A stretch of 9,651 bases of DNA, taken from contig WQVW01000043.1 of assembly GCA_009785655.1 (NCBI GenBank), positions 1 through 9,651 on the forward strand. The letters run 5' to 3'. Below, piece after piece: positions 1-6,992 of this stretch (its first letter is position 1; each line of letters starts with the position of its first letter). Both the position numbers and the translations under genes were made by a program. The notes below the pieces were generated by a model that saw nothing but the letters and a program-made list of their open reading frames with translations, had not been told where the DNA came from and did no database searches. Source of the DNA: Oscillospiraceae bacterium (GTDB taxonomy: Bacteria; Bacillota; Clostridia; Oscillospirales; Oscillospiraceae).

Positions 1-208
1 AACTGCGGGTATTTACGGTTATTATAGCATCACCTGTGTGCGCATACCAATTCTTTCCCTGTCTAGCGATATCGTTTGAATTTCTAATTTTATCTTTACA
101 CCACTCAACAACATCTATGTCAGCCAAACTTAAATTTCGTCTTATTCGCATAACGCCTAATTCTGTTGTGTGTAAGTTGTCAAGGTTGATCAGCAAATCA
201 TTTTTCAT
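1..208 (-). CDS. DUF3781 domain protein, N-terminal part (runs off window)
   Basis: This open frame starts at an ATG at 208 and stays open to the window edge, giving 69 residues of a longer protein. My translation begins MKNDLLINLDNLHTTELG, continues with a RIRRNL stretch, then VVEWCKDKI, and has GKNWYAHTGDAIITVN near the edge. From memory this resembles the DUF3781 family (short proteins with an N-terminal LHTTELG-like stretch and a GKNWY motif). The function of that family is not known to me. The start is supported by GGTGAG at 213-218, four bases before the ATG. By hand count the gene is about 37 % G+C, clearly poorer than the genes to its right, and its codons often end in A or T. That fits a gene of different origin, separated from its neighbour by an inverted repeat pair. 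No membrane segment or signal peptide is visible in this part. Confidence 0.75.
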   Translation of the reverse strand, partial: MKNDLLINLDNLHTTELGVMRIRRNLSLADIDVVEWCKDKIRNSNDIARQGKNWYAHTGDAIITVNTRS

Positions 209-237
209 TTTACTCACCAGCAAATATAAATTTCTGC

Positions 238-243
238 ATTATA
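238..243 (-). promoter_or_regulatory. Candidate -10 box for the DUF3781 gene
   Basis: A perfect TATAAT lies on the minus strand directly beside the outer end of repeat copy 1 and 30 bases upstream of the DUF3781 ATG. I find no good -35 box at 16-18 bases. If this is a promoter it is weak or needs an activator, or the hexamer is a chance match in AT-rich DNA. Confidence 0.3.
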
Positions 244-289
244 AACAAAACACCCGACCCTGCGGGGTCACCCTCTTTACTAAAGAGGG
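242..289 (-). terminator. Terminator-like hairpins downstream of the phosphatase gene (repeat copy 1)
   Basis: Read on the minus strand, the direction of transcription from the phosphatase gene, this holds a 9-bp hairpin (271-289). A 5-bp GC-rich hairpin follows with arms 265-269 and 256-260 and loop CGCA, and then a T-rich run GGGTGTTTTGTTTAT. The layout is that of an intrinsic terminator, although the T-run is interrupted by G. The same DNA is repeat copy 1, so the role may be secondary to being a repeat. Confidence 0.4.
245..289 (+). repeat. Palindromic dispersed repeat, copy 1
   Basis: A 45-base element with the layout ACAAAACACCC, hairpin 1, then hairpin 2. Hairpin 1 is GACCC-TGCG-GGGTC (256-269). 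Hairpin 2 is the palindrome CCCTCTTTACTAAAGAGGG (271-289), with 9-bp arms around one central base. The same flank, loop and hairpin 2 occur in copies 2 and 3. The arms of hairpin 1 differ from those copies yet still pair, so the secondary structure is what is kept. It behaves like a REP- or MITE-type element with no coding capacity. Short reading frames through it encode LFTKEG-like peptides and are artefacts. Confidence 0.85.
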
Positions 290-315
290 CGGAGAGAACG
301 CACGCCCAAACCTTG

Positions 316-362
316 CCCTCTTTAGTAAAGAGGGTGTCGACCGCAGTCGGCGGGTGTTTTGT
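316..362 (-). repeat. Palindromic dispersed repeat, copy 2 (inverted)
   Basis: Same element as copy 1 on the opposite strand. Hairpin 2 is at 316-334 and is perfect. Hairpin 1 has arms 336-341 and 346-351 around CGCA (plus-strand reading GTCGAC-CGCA-GTCGGC), with one T-G pair that would be a wobble in plus-strand RNA. It is followed by GGGTGTTTTGT. It is nearly identical to copy 3 near mreC, differing in hairpin 1 at one base of an arm, and it differs from copy 1 only in the hairpin 1 arms. Confidence 0.85.
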
Positions 363-397
363 CCGTTCCCCGCAACACATTGTATCACAAAGCAATC

Positions 398-1159
398 TTA
401 TTCGGCAACAAGCTTTTCCCGCAACAGAGTCAATTCATCTGCCGTCAATCCGCAGGATTCCAGATATCCTGCCACCCCGCCATAAGCGGTTTGTATATGT
501 GCCAGCAAAGTCTCCATGTTTTCCGGGGCGGTTCTGAAAAACGGGCTGGATAGATCCGCCGTCTCGCCCGGCCAGCGTTTTAGATAGTGCGCTAAAACTT
601 CGCGGTACACTTCCGCGAGATAAAGCTCCGACACGCAGTAATCGGCAATGATATCCGCTTCCGCCACGTCGGTCAGGCCGAGCAATAGCGCGGAAATCAC
701 GCCCACTCTGTCTTTGCCGGTGGTGCAATTGAAAATCACGCCGCCGCGGGATTGCGCCATCACACCAAGCGTGGTTCTGACCCAGTCTTTGGAATTTGTA
801 ATCAGTTCGATATATTTCTCGCCCCAATTAACGAACGCGTCCATCGCCGGGCGATTTTTGGGGTGATTCGCCGACGCGAACGCCAGCTGTTTGTCAAACG
901 TCGGACAGCGGTGATATATGAAGCTCTCATCGGACGCGAAAACGCTCGGGTACGCGGCCACTTCGCTGTCGCCGCGGAAATCGATTGAATCGGTGATTCC
1001 ACAGGATTTTATCAGTGCAATATCATCGGTAGTCAATGCCCGTGGGGCTTCGCATCTGATGAATCGCCCAAACTTTGTCACACCGCCGCCCATGGTTGGA
1101 TGTCCGCCCAAGTCACGGGCATTCTTCAACCCTACAAGCGGCAGCCTGCGATAATGCAT
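398..1159 (-). CDS. Tyrosine-protein phosphatase family protein (Y_phosphatase3 / DSP-like)
   Basis: A 253-residue cytoplasmic protein with no signal peptide or membrane segment. It carries the phosphatase P-loop C-x5-R as CTTGKDR, with catalytic Cys145 and Arg151, followed by VGVISALLLG as in bacterial tyrosine/serine and lipid phosphatases of the Y_phosphatase3 type. An N-terminal NARDLGG motif (13-19) is also typical of that family. The usual His just before the catalytic Cys is Asn here (VIFNC). The family removes phosphate from phosphotyrosine, phosphoserine or phosphoinositides; the substrate cannot be told from sequence. The start is firm: an AGGAGGTG site at 1169-1176 lies eight bases before the ATG. 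It is divergent from the purC-like gene across a short shared promoter region, and its transcript would end in the repeat hairpins beyond 398. Family assignment is confident, exact specificity is not. Confidence 0.85.
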   Translation of the reverse strand: MHYRRLPLVGLKNARDLGGHPTMGGGVTKFGRFIRCEAPRALTTDDIALIKSCGITDSIDFRGDSEVAAYPSVFASDESFIYHRCPTFDKQLAFASANHPKNRPAMDAFVNWGEKYIELITNSKDWVRTTLGVMAQSRGGVIFNCTTGKDRVGVISALLLGLTDVAEADIIADYCVSELYLAEVYREVLAHYLKRWPGETADLSSPFFRTAPENMETLLAHIQTAYGGVAGYLESCGLTADELTLLREKLVAE

Positions 1160-1163
1160 AGCC

Positions 1164-1193
1164 TTTACACCTCCTAGTACTATGTGATATTAT
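1164..1193 (+). promoter_or_regulatory. Promoter of the purC-like gene
   Basis: TTTACA (1164-1169, five of six bases of the consensus -35) is followed after 18 bases by TATTAT (1188-1193, five of six of the consensus -10). Transcription would begin near 1200, leaving a leader of about 29 bases that contains the ribosome binding site GGGAGG. The -10 box lies inside the 17-bp palindrome, so a bound regulator would block or reshape it. Confidence 0.6.
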
Positions 1194-1199
1194 ATCACA
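1183..1199. promoter_or_regulatory. 17-bp perfect palindrome, candidate TnrA/GlnR-type operator
   Basis: TGTGATATTATATCACA has 8-bp perfect arms around a central T and sits in the 69-base gap between two divergent genes. It fits, at every defined position, the consensus I recall for the Firmicute nitrogen regulators TnrA and GlnR, TGTNANAWWWTMTNACA. It overlaps the -10 boxes of both divergent promoters. An operator role is inferred; the regulator itself is not in the window. The symmetry arises partly because two opposed -10 boxes (TATTAT and TATAAT) overlap, but the TGTGA/TCACA ends are not needed for that. Confidence 0.55.
1189..1197 (-). promoter_or_regulatory. Extended -10 promoter of the phosphatase gene
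   Basis: On the minus strand TGATATAAT reads as an extended -10 (TGn followed by a perfect TATAAT at 1189-1194). Only a poor -35 can be found at the right distance, which is common for extended -10 promoters. Transcription would begin near 1182, giving a leader of about 22 bases that carries the AGGAGGTG site. It occupies the same bases as the purC-side -10 box, so the two polymerases could not bind at once. Confidence 0.5.
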
Positions 1200-1228
1200 G
1201 TAATGCAAATTTTAACAGGGAGGCAACG

Positions 1229-1915
1229 ATGAAAAAGATATATGACGGCAAAACAAAAACCGTCTATCAGTTAGACGACGGCAATTATCTGCTGAAATTC
1301 AAAGACGACGCCACCGGGACTGACGGTGTGTTCGACCCCGGTGCGAATACTGTTGGGCTTTCAATCGAGGGACTTGGACAGGCAGGTCTGCGGATGACTG
1401 AATATTTCTTCCGCAAGATAAACGACGCGGGATTCCCCACCCATTTTGTAAAAGCCGACATAGCAAAAGCAGAGATGACGGTTTTGCCTGCTAAAATGTT
1501 CGGCAAAGGCGCAGAAGTGATCTGCCGGTATCGTGCCACAGGCAGTTTTATGCGCAGATACGGCGAGTACATCGAGGAAGGCGCACCGCTTCCCGCGTTG
1601 GTAGAGGTCACGTTAAAAGACGACGACAGGGGCGACCCGCTAATCACCCGCGACGCGTTAGATACATTGGGGATTCTGACCTGTTCTGAATACGACAAAC
1701 TCAAAGATCTAACACAAAAAATCACCGGCCTGATTAAGACCACGCTGGAATCCAAGGGGTTGGAGTTGTACGATATCAAGCTGGAATTCGGCCGGGCTGA
1801 GGGAAGCAATGGCATCATCCTGATAGACGAAATATCCGGCGGCAACATGCGCGTATATAAAGACGGTAAGATCGTGGAGCCAATGGAACTTGTGCGGCTG
1901 ATATTGGATAATTGA
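1229..1915 (+). CDS. purC: SAICAR synthase-like protein, motif-divergent PurC
   Basis: A 228-residue cytoplasmic protein of the SAICAR synthetase family. In that family the enzyme joins aspartate to the purine intermediate CAIR using ATP. Visible family motifs are YDGKTK (5-10) and KDDATGTDG (25-33) in the ATP-binding lobe, TH (71-72), CRYRATGS (99-106), GDP (135-137) and YDIKLEFG (181-188). The length is close to E. coli PurC (237, from memory). The ATG at 1229 is chosen over one at 1184 because GGGAGG lies just before it, homology begins there, and the earlier start would lie upstream of the proposed transcript. Two normally conserved stretches differ: the region after the ATP motif reads FDPGANTVG where most PurC have a Lys-Gly, and the usual SPD-x-x-R-x-W-D motif reads SGGNMRVYK (203-211). 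No other pur gene is beside it. It may be a true but divergent PurC or an amide-forming relative. Confidence 0.75.
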   Translation: MKKIYDGKTKTVYQLDDGNYLLKFKDDATGTDGVFDPGANTVGLSIEGLGQAGLRMTEYFFRKINDAGFPTHFVKADIAKAEMTVLPAKMFGKGAEVICRYRATGSFMRRYGEYIEEGAPLPALVEVTLKDDDRGDPLITRDALDTLGILTCSEYDKLKDLTQKITGLIKTTLESKGLELYDIKLEFGRAEGSNGIILIDEISGGNMRVYKDGKIVEPMELVRLILDN

Positions 1916-1933
1916 AATTATGGGATAAATTTG

Positions 1934-1964
1934 TAGAGGCGGCTGAATGCCGCCTCTATTTGTT
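1934..1964. terminator. Bidirectional intrinsic terminator between purC and uvrA
   Basis: A perfect 10-bp stem TAGAGGCGGC / GCCGCCTCTA around the loop TGAAT, followed on the plus strand by TTTGTT and flanked on the other side by AT-rich DNA. It starts 19 bases after the purC stop, and its plus-strand T-run touches the uvrA stop codon at 1963-1965. It can serve both convergent genes, better for purC than for uvrA. Confidence 0.9.
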
Positions 1965-4791
1965 AGCTCTCCATTGTCACTTTCAGAAACTGTCCCGTAT
2001 AGCTGCGTTCGCATAGAATCGCTTCTTCCGGCGTACCCTCAAACAACAACTCTCCTCCGGCGTCGCCGCCTTCGGGGCCGAGGTCGATTATATGGTCGGC
2101 TGTTTTGATAACATCCAAGTTATGTTCAATCACCACGACAGTATTTCCTGCGTCCACTAAGCGGTTTAATACATCGATCAGTTTCGCGACATCGGCTTTG
2201 TGCAGTCCGGTGGTCGGTTCATCGAGTACATAGAACGTGCTGCCGGTGGATCTTTTGGAGAGTTCTGTTGCAAGTTTTACTCTCTGCGCCTCTCCCCCTG
2301 ACAGTGTGGTAGATGGCTGACCCAGTTTTACATAGTCCAGCCCAACGTCAATCAGCGTCACCAGCTTTTGGCGGATCTTTGGGATATTCTCAAAAAACTC
2401 CAGTGCTTCAAACGCTGTCATTTCAAGCACTTCGTATATGTTTTTGCCTTTGTATTTGACCTCCAGCGTCTCGCGATTATACCGCTTGCCTTTGCAGACC
2501 TCGCACGGGACAAATATATCCGGCAGGAAGTGCATTTCGATTTTAATCAGCCCGTCTCCGGAGCAAGCTTCACACCGGCCGCCTCTCACGTTGAACGAGA
2601 ATCTGCCCGATGTATATCCCCGCGCTTTCGCATCCGGTGTGGAGGCGAACAGATCGCGGATATCGCCGAACACCCCGGTATAAGTCGCGGGATTCGATCT
2701 TGGCGTACGGCCAATTGGAGACTGGTTTATATCTATAATCTTGTCCAGATACTCCATGCCCTCAATCCCCTCATGCTTGCCGGGGCGCGTTTTTGCGTTG
2801 TTCAGCTCCGCGGCGAGGGATTTGTATACAACCTCATTAATCAGCGATGACTTTCCGCTGCCTGACACGCCGGTGACGCATGTCATCACACGCAGTGGGA
2901 TTTTTACTGTCAAATTTTTCAGATTGTTCTCTTCTGCGCCTTTGACAACAAGTGCCTTTCCATCTCCCTCGCGGCGAATACTTGGTATGGGAATTTGCAT
3001 TTTCCCGCTCAGATACTGTCCAGTGACCGACTCATCGCATTTTAAAATATCTTCCACGGATCCCGCGAAGACAATCTCTCCGCCATGGACACCGGCACCG
3101 GGACCTACGTCTACAATGAAATCCGCTTCCATCATCGTCTCTTCATCATGCTCAACCACCACCAGCGTGTTGCCCAGATCACGCAGACGCTTCAGCATGT
3201 TCAACAGCTTTACGTTATCTCGCTGATGTAGGCCGATGGACGGTTCATCCAGAATATACAAGACTCCCATCAATGACGACCCGATCTGCGTGGCCAGCCG
3301 AATCCGCTGACTCTCTCCGCCGGACAACGTCCCAGCCTTGCGAGAGAGTGTGAGATACTCCAACCCCACGCTGACGAGGAATCCAAGCCGCTCGCGGATT
3401 TCCTTTAAAATCCGCTGGGCGATCATCTCGTCTTTTTCGGACAGCTTTAATGTGTCGATAAATTCCAGTGCCCGGACGATTGAGAGTCCCGCATAATCGG
3501 CAATGCTGATGTCGCCGACCGTGACAGCCAGTGCCTCTTTCCGCAGACGCAATCCTTCACACGCGGGACACGGGTGCTCTGCCATATATTGCTCCAGCTC
3601 CCACCGCATGGATGTGCTTTGCGTGTCTTTATATCTCCGTTCGATATTATTGACAATCCCCTCAAACGGCTGCGTCAGCGTGCCGTGTCCGCGTTCTTTA
3701 TCGTATTTCAGCGACAATTTCTCTCCACCGGTACCGTATAGGATCACTTGCATCACCTCATCCGGCAGGTTCTGGATTGGCGTGGACAGCTTGAAGTTAT
3801 ATTTTTTCGCCAGTGCCTCAAAATACATCTTGGCAATCCCGTCATTTTTGATGTTGCCCCAGCCGGAGGCAGATATCCCGCCCTCCAGCACAGACATCGA
3901 CGGGTTCGGTATAATCAGCCGCGGATCTACCCGCAGCTGCGTTCCCAAACCAGTGCATTCAGGACATGCGCCGTGCGGATTGTTGAACGAGAACAGCCGC
4001 GGGGCGAGTTCTTCAATTGACACGCCGCAATCTTCGCACGCATAGTTCTGTGAGAACAGTAAATCCCGCCCCTCGTCGGGTAAATCGATTATCAACAGCC
4101 CACCCGATAGACTCAGTGCCGTTTCCACCGAATCTGTCAGCCTGCGGACAAGGTCTTCTTTAATCACCAGCCTGTCCACTATGATTTCGATATTATGTTT
4201 CTTATTCTTATCCGGCTTGATTTCTTCCGAGAGATCATACACACTGCCGTCCACACGCACGCGGACGTATCCGGATTTCCTGGCATCGGCGAATACGCCC
4301 TGGTGCTCGCCTTTACGCGCCCGTATCACCGGAGCCATTACTTGAATCCGTGTGGATACAGGCAGTGCCATCACACTGTCAACAATTTGATCTACTGACT
4401 GCTGCTTTATCTCCACACCGCATTCCGGGCAGTGCGGAATGCCAATCCGCGCCCATAGCAGGCGCAGATAGTCATATACTTCCGTCACCGTACCAACGGT
4501 GGATCTTGGGTTGCGGCTGGTTGTCTTTTGGTCTATCGAAATCGCCGGGGACAATCCCTCGATATAATCTACATCCGGTTTTTCCATCTGCCCCAAGAAC
4601 TGCCGGGCATATGCGGATAAAGACTCCACATACCGCCGCTGCCCTTCAGCATAGATTGTGTCGAACGCCAGCGAACTCTTACCGCTGCCGGATATGCCGG
4701 TCAGCACAACAAATTTGTCCCGTGGGATTTCAATATCTACGTTCTTTAGATTATTCTCTCTCGCGCCTTTGATGAATATATTGTTTCGCAT
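1963..4791 (-). CDS. uvrA: Excinuclease ABC subunit UvrA
   Basis: A 942-residue protein, full length for the family. UvrA is the damage-recognising ATPase dimer of nucleotide excision repair; with UvrB it scans DNA in the cytoplasm and loads UvrB at lesions. Two ABC modules are complete. Module I has Walker A GISGSGKSS (32-40), signature LSGGESQ (489-495) and Walker B LYILDEPS (511-518). Module II has Walker A GVSGSGKSS (641-649), signature LSGGEAQ (830-836) and Walker B FYVLDEPT (854-860 region). Zinc-type cysteine pairs lie at C121/C124, C252/C255 with C276/C279, C408/C411, and C740/C743 with C763/C766. The start at 4791 is preferred because family homology begins at MRNNIFIKGARENNL and AAGAGA lies nine bases before it. 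An upstream ATG at 4851 would add 20 lysine-rich residues, overlap mrdA and lack a binding site. It follows mrdA by 40 bases and is probably its co-transcript. No uvrB or uvrC is in the window. Confidence 0.97.
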   Translation of the reverse strand: MRNNIFIKGARENNLKNVDIEIPRDKFVVLTGISGSGKSSLAFDTIYAEGQRRYVESLSAYARQFLGQMEKPDVDYIEGLSPAISIDQKTTSRNPRSTVGTVTEVYDYLRLLWARIGIPHCPECGVEIKQQSVDQIVDSVMALPVSTRIQVMAPVIRARKGEHQGVFADARKSGYVRVRVDGSVYDLSEEIKPDKNKKHNIEIIVDRLVIKEDLVRRLTDSVETALSLSGGLLIIDLPDEGRDLLFSQNYACEDCGVSIEELAPRLFSFNNPHGACPECTGLGTQLRVDPRLIIPNPSMSVLEGGISASGWGNIKNDGIAKMYFEALAKKYNFKLSTPIQNLPDEVMQVILYGTGGEKLSLKYDKERGHGTLTQPFEGIVNNIERRYKDTQSTSMRWELEQYMAEHPCPACEGLRLRKEALAVTVGDISIADYAGLSIVRALEFIDTLKLSEKDEMIAQRILKEIRERLGFLVSVGLEYLTLSRKAGTLSGGESQRIRLATQIGSSLMGVLYILDEPSIGLHQRDNVKLLNMLKRLRDLGNTLVVVEHDEETMMEADFIVDVGPGAGVHGGEIVFAGSVEDILKCDESVTGQYLSGKMQIPIPSIRREGDGKALVVKGAEENNLKNLTVKIPLRVMTCVTGVSGSGKSSLINEVVYKSLAAELNNAKTRPGKHEGIEGMEYLDKIIDINQSPIGRTPRSNPATYTGVFGDIRDLFASTPDAKARGYTSGRFSFNVRGGRCEACSGDGLIKIEMHFLPDIFVPCEVCKGKRYNRETLEVKYKGKNIYEVLEMTAFEALEFFENIPKIRQKLVTLIDVGLDYVKLGQPSTTLSGGEAQRVKLATELSKRSTGSTFYVLDEPTTGLHKADVAKLIDVLNRLVDAGNTVVVIEHNLDVIKTADHIIDLGPEGGDAGGELLFEGTPEEAILCERSYTGQFLKVTMES

Positions 4792-4831
4792 ATAATTTAA
4801 TCTCTTAACTCTTTTCTTTTCACTTTTTAAT

Positions 4832-6955
4832 TTAGGGGCGTAAATCGCCATAGGCTATGACCGGGAATCTGCGTGTTGTGGCAAAATAGTAGTCGAAGAT
4901 ATCGCGGGCAATACCCATGATCGCCCCGCCGGAACCGCCGCGCTCTACGACAATGGCGATCGCGATCTCCGGATTATTTGCCGGGGCATAGGCAACGAAA
5001 AGGCCGTTATTCACGTCTTCATACGTGCGCTGAACCGTACCGGTTTTTGACGCTACCCGTATATTATAATCCGCAAACATGCTTCTGGCAGTCCCCCATT
5101 GGGAGGCACCGACCATCCCGGCTTGCAGATAGCGTATAAACTCCGTCTCCTCTATCACGTGCTGAACAGTTGGTGTATGTGTGTATAGCACTTGCGACAG
5201 ATCAGCACTTCTGACTCTGCTGAGCAGTGTCAGCGCGTTGCGGACGCCATCGTTGGCGATGGTCGCCGTATAGGTGGCAAGCTGCACCGGTGTGAACATG
5301 TTATACCCCTGCCCAAACGCTGTAAGTGCCGTATCGGCGAGAAACCAGCTTTGATCCTGTCTCTCAGTATACCATTCGTGCTTGAAGTCAGGGTCACCGA
5401 CTCTGCCTAATCTTTCGCCTATCTGTATGCCTGTGGGCATACCAAGGCCGAACTCGCGGGAGGCATTTCCCATGGCAAATCCGGCGTAACGGGCATAGCT
5501 TGGAATTCTTCCCATCGATTCAAAGAAAAAGTAGTTGCAAGAGTGGGCAAGAGATTCCACCACGTTCAACTGCCCATGTCCGGCACCGATGACAGGGAGA
5601 ATCCAGCATCGGGCTGTGAAGTCAACTTCCCCTGTCCTTGAATTTATTATTCTATACAGCCCCGTGCAGTTGATCTGTGACCATCTTGTAGCCGTCCCTT
5701 CCCGCAGTGCGGCGAAGGCGGTAACCATCTTGAATGTAGAGCCGGGACTGTATATCCCTTGTGTGGCACGGTTAAACAGCGGTCTGTTCGGATCTGCTGA
5801 CAAATCTGAAAAATCCTCCACCCTTGTGGCCAGGTTGAACGTCGGGTAAGAGACAGAGGCCAGCACCTCTCCGGTTCGGACGTCAGTGACAACCACCGCC
5901 CCGCCGGTGATTCTGTCAAGCTCTGACCGATCCGGATGGTTATTCAGCGTCTCTATATGATCCCGCAGCGCATATTCCGCCAGTTGCTGGAGTTCGATAT
6001 CTATCGAGAGAAATACATGATTGCCCGGCACTGGCTCTTGATCCACTACAATATCAGTGATTGTGCCGTAAATGTTGGTTGTAACGATTTTCGACCCTGA
6101 AATTCCGCGCAGATACTCTTCAAACGCGAGCTCCGCGCCGACTCTGCCAACAATGGCATCCCTGGGATACCCCAGCTCTGTAACAAACCGTTCAAACAAA
6201 GCCTCAGTAATGCCGCCGACATAGCCCAGCAAATGCGCGGCGTACGGCGTGTGATATTCCCTGACAAATGTGTTTTCAATGTGAACACCGTGTTTATGCC
6301 GCTCTTCAATCATGGCTACAAAGTCATGCGGCACATCATGCGCGAATACATACGGCGGAATGCCGCCGTCAATTCGCCGTATCTCCAACTCATACCGCAC
6401 ACCCATGATGAGCCGCGCGTCATTGATGCCGATGGTGTAGTCAATTTGATAATGTCTGCGCATCCAATCTAAAAGCTCTGACGCGGTGATATCCGGGTCA
6501 AGACCTCTGTGGAATTCAATATATCTGTCCAGCCTGCGACGCTGTGTGGTTGTCATGTCCGCCAGAAACTCGAACGGCGACCCCATCGTGATGGGGAGCG
6601 TGTCCGTGTATGAAAGTCCTGCATCCAGTGTGGCGTAAATCAGATCCAGTATAATCTCATTACGTCTGGCAGGTGAGTTCGGCGAATTTTGACTGGCCAG
6701 CTGATTCCAGTCAAGCGTGATGTTCAGCGCCGGCCGACCCGACACAAGCAGGATTCCGTTGCGGTCATATATATTCCCCCGCGCGGCGACAGTCGTAATA
6801 TTGCGTCTTGTGACGCTTACCGGCGGCAATCCATCCCCGGGCGATTGCGCTTCAACGATCTGTATCCTGTACAGGGTGAGTATATATACAGCCATCATCA
6901 CCGCCAACAGGGTAAAGATCAGGCCTATTCTGAACGGTTTATAAAGTTTTTGCAT
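4832..6955 (-). CDS. mrdA: Penicillin-binding protein 2, elongation transpeptidase
   Basis: A 707-residue class B penicillin-binding protein that cross-links peptidoglycan during side-wall growth, anchored in the membrane with its catalytic part outside. One membrane segment lies at about residues 10-30. The N-terminal pedestal carries RGNIYDRNG (59-67) and GRVGAELAFEEYLRG (270-284), both typical of the PBP dimer domain. The transpeptidase domain (about 350-700) has all three catalytic motifs: S406-T-F-K409 with Ser406 as nucleophile, S472-C-N474, and K637-T-G639. The start is secured by AAAGGAG about eight bases before the ATG. It follows mreD by 97 bases with overlapping hairpins between, and precedes uvrA. 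The position after mreC and mreD fits the elongasome partner rather than the sporulation homologue SpoVD or the division homologue FtsI, though a class B enzyme of the SpoVD type cannot be ruled out by sequence alone. Confidence 0.93.
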   Translation of the reverse strand: MQKLYKPFRIGLIFTLLAVMMAVYILTLYRIQIVEAQSPGDGLPPVSVTRRNITTVAARGNIYDRNGILLVSGRPALNITLDWNQLASQNSPNSPARRNEIILDLIYATLDAGLSYTDTLPITMGSPFEFLADMTTTQRRRLDRYIEFHRGLDPDITASELLDWMRRHYQIDYTIGINDARLIMGVRYELEIRRIDGGIPPYVFAHDVPHDFVAMIEERHKHGVHIENTFVREYHTPYAAHLLGYVGGITEALFERFVTELGYPRDAIVGRVGAELAFEEYLRGISGSKIVTTNIYGTITDIVVDQEPVPGNHVFLSIDIELQQLAEYALRDHIETLNNHPDRSELDRITGGAVVVTDVRTGEVLASVSYPTFNLATRVEDFSDLSADPNRPLFNRATQGIYSPGSTFKMVTAFAALREGTATRWSQINCTGLYRIINSRTGEVDFTARCWILPVIGAGHGQLNVVESLAHSCNYFFFESMGRIPSYARYAGFAMGNASREFGLGMPTGIQIGERLGRVGDPDFKHEWYTERQDQSWFLADTALTAFGQGYNMFTPVQLATYTATIANDGVRNALTLLSRVRSADLSQVLYTHTPTVQHVIEETEFIRYLQAGMVGASQWGTARSMFADYNIRVASKTGTVQRTYEDVNNGLFVAYAPANNPEIAIAIVVERGGSGGAIMGIARDIFDYYFATTRRFPVIAYGDLRP

Positions 6956-6992
6956 TTTTTAAGCTCCTTTGCGGTGTGGGTTGATATCCTGC

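Larger units (their letters stand above)
245..362. repeat. Inverted pair of the palindromic repeat (possible complete 118-bp element)
   Basis: Copies 1 and 2 face each other across a 26-base spacer. The outermost 12 bases and the innermost 21 bases of the arms match perfectly, with a diverged hairpin between them. The whole can fold into one long hairpin or cruciform, or into four local hairpins. This unit fills most of the 189-base gap between the phosphatase stop at 398 and the DUF3781 start at 208. The pair may be the full-length form of the element, of which copy 3 is a half. That last point is inference. Confidence 0.75.

Noticed and set aside
245..362. CRISPR-like array
   Set aside because: Only two copies in inverted orientation with one spacer, and a third copy 8 kb away. 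There is no regular direct repeat-spacer order and there are no cas genes.
36..485. Plus-strand 149-codon open frame at the left end
   Set aside because: It runs antisense through the DUF3781 start, both repeat copies and the end of the phosphatase gene. It has no ribosome binding site and no recognisable domain, and its middle is repeat-encoded (LFTKEG-like).
1183..1199. CRP site reading of the palindrome (TGTGA...TCACA)
   Set aside because: The spacing between half sites is seven bases, not the six of CRP sites, and CRP-cAMP control is not expected in Clostridia. The TnrA/GlnR pattern fits better.
2368..4772. Several plus-strand open frames of 67-180 codons
   Set aside because: All lie antisense inside uvrA, which is unambiguous by its motifs. 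They show no start signals and have shadow-like compositions.
4792..4851. Longer UvrA start at 4851
   Set aside because: It adds 20 lysine-rich residues not expected in UvrA, overlaps the mrdA end and has no binding site. Family homology begins at the 4791 start.
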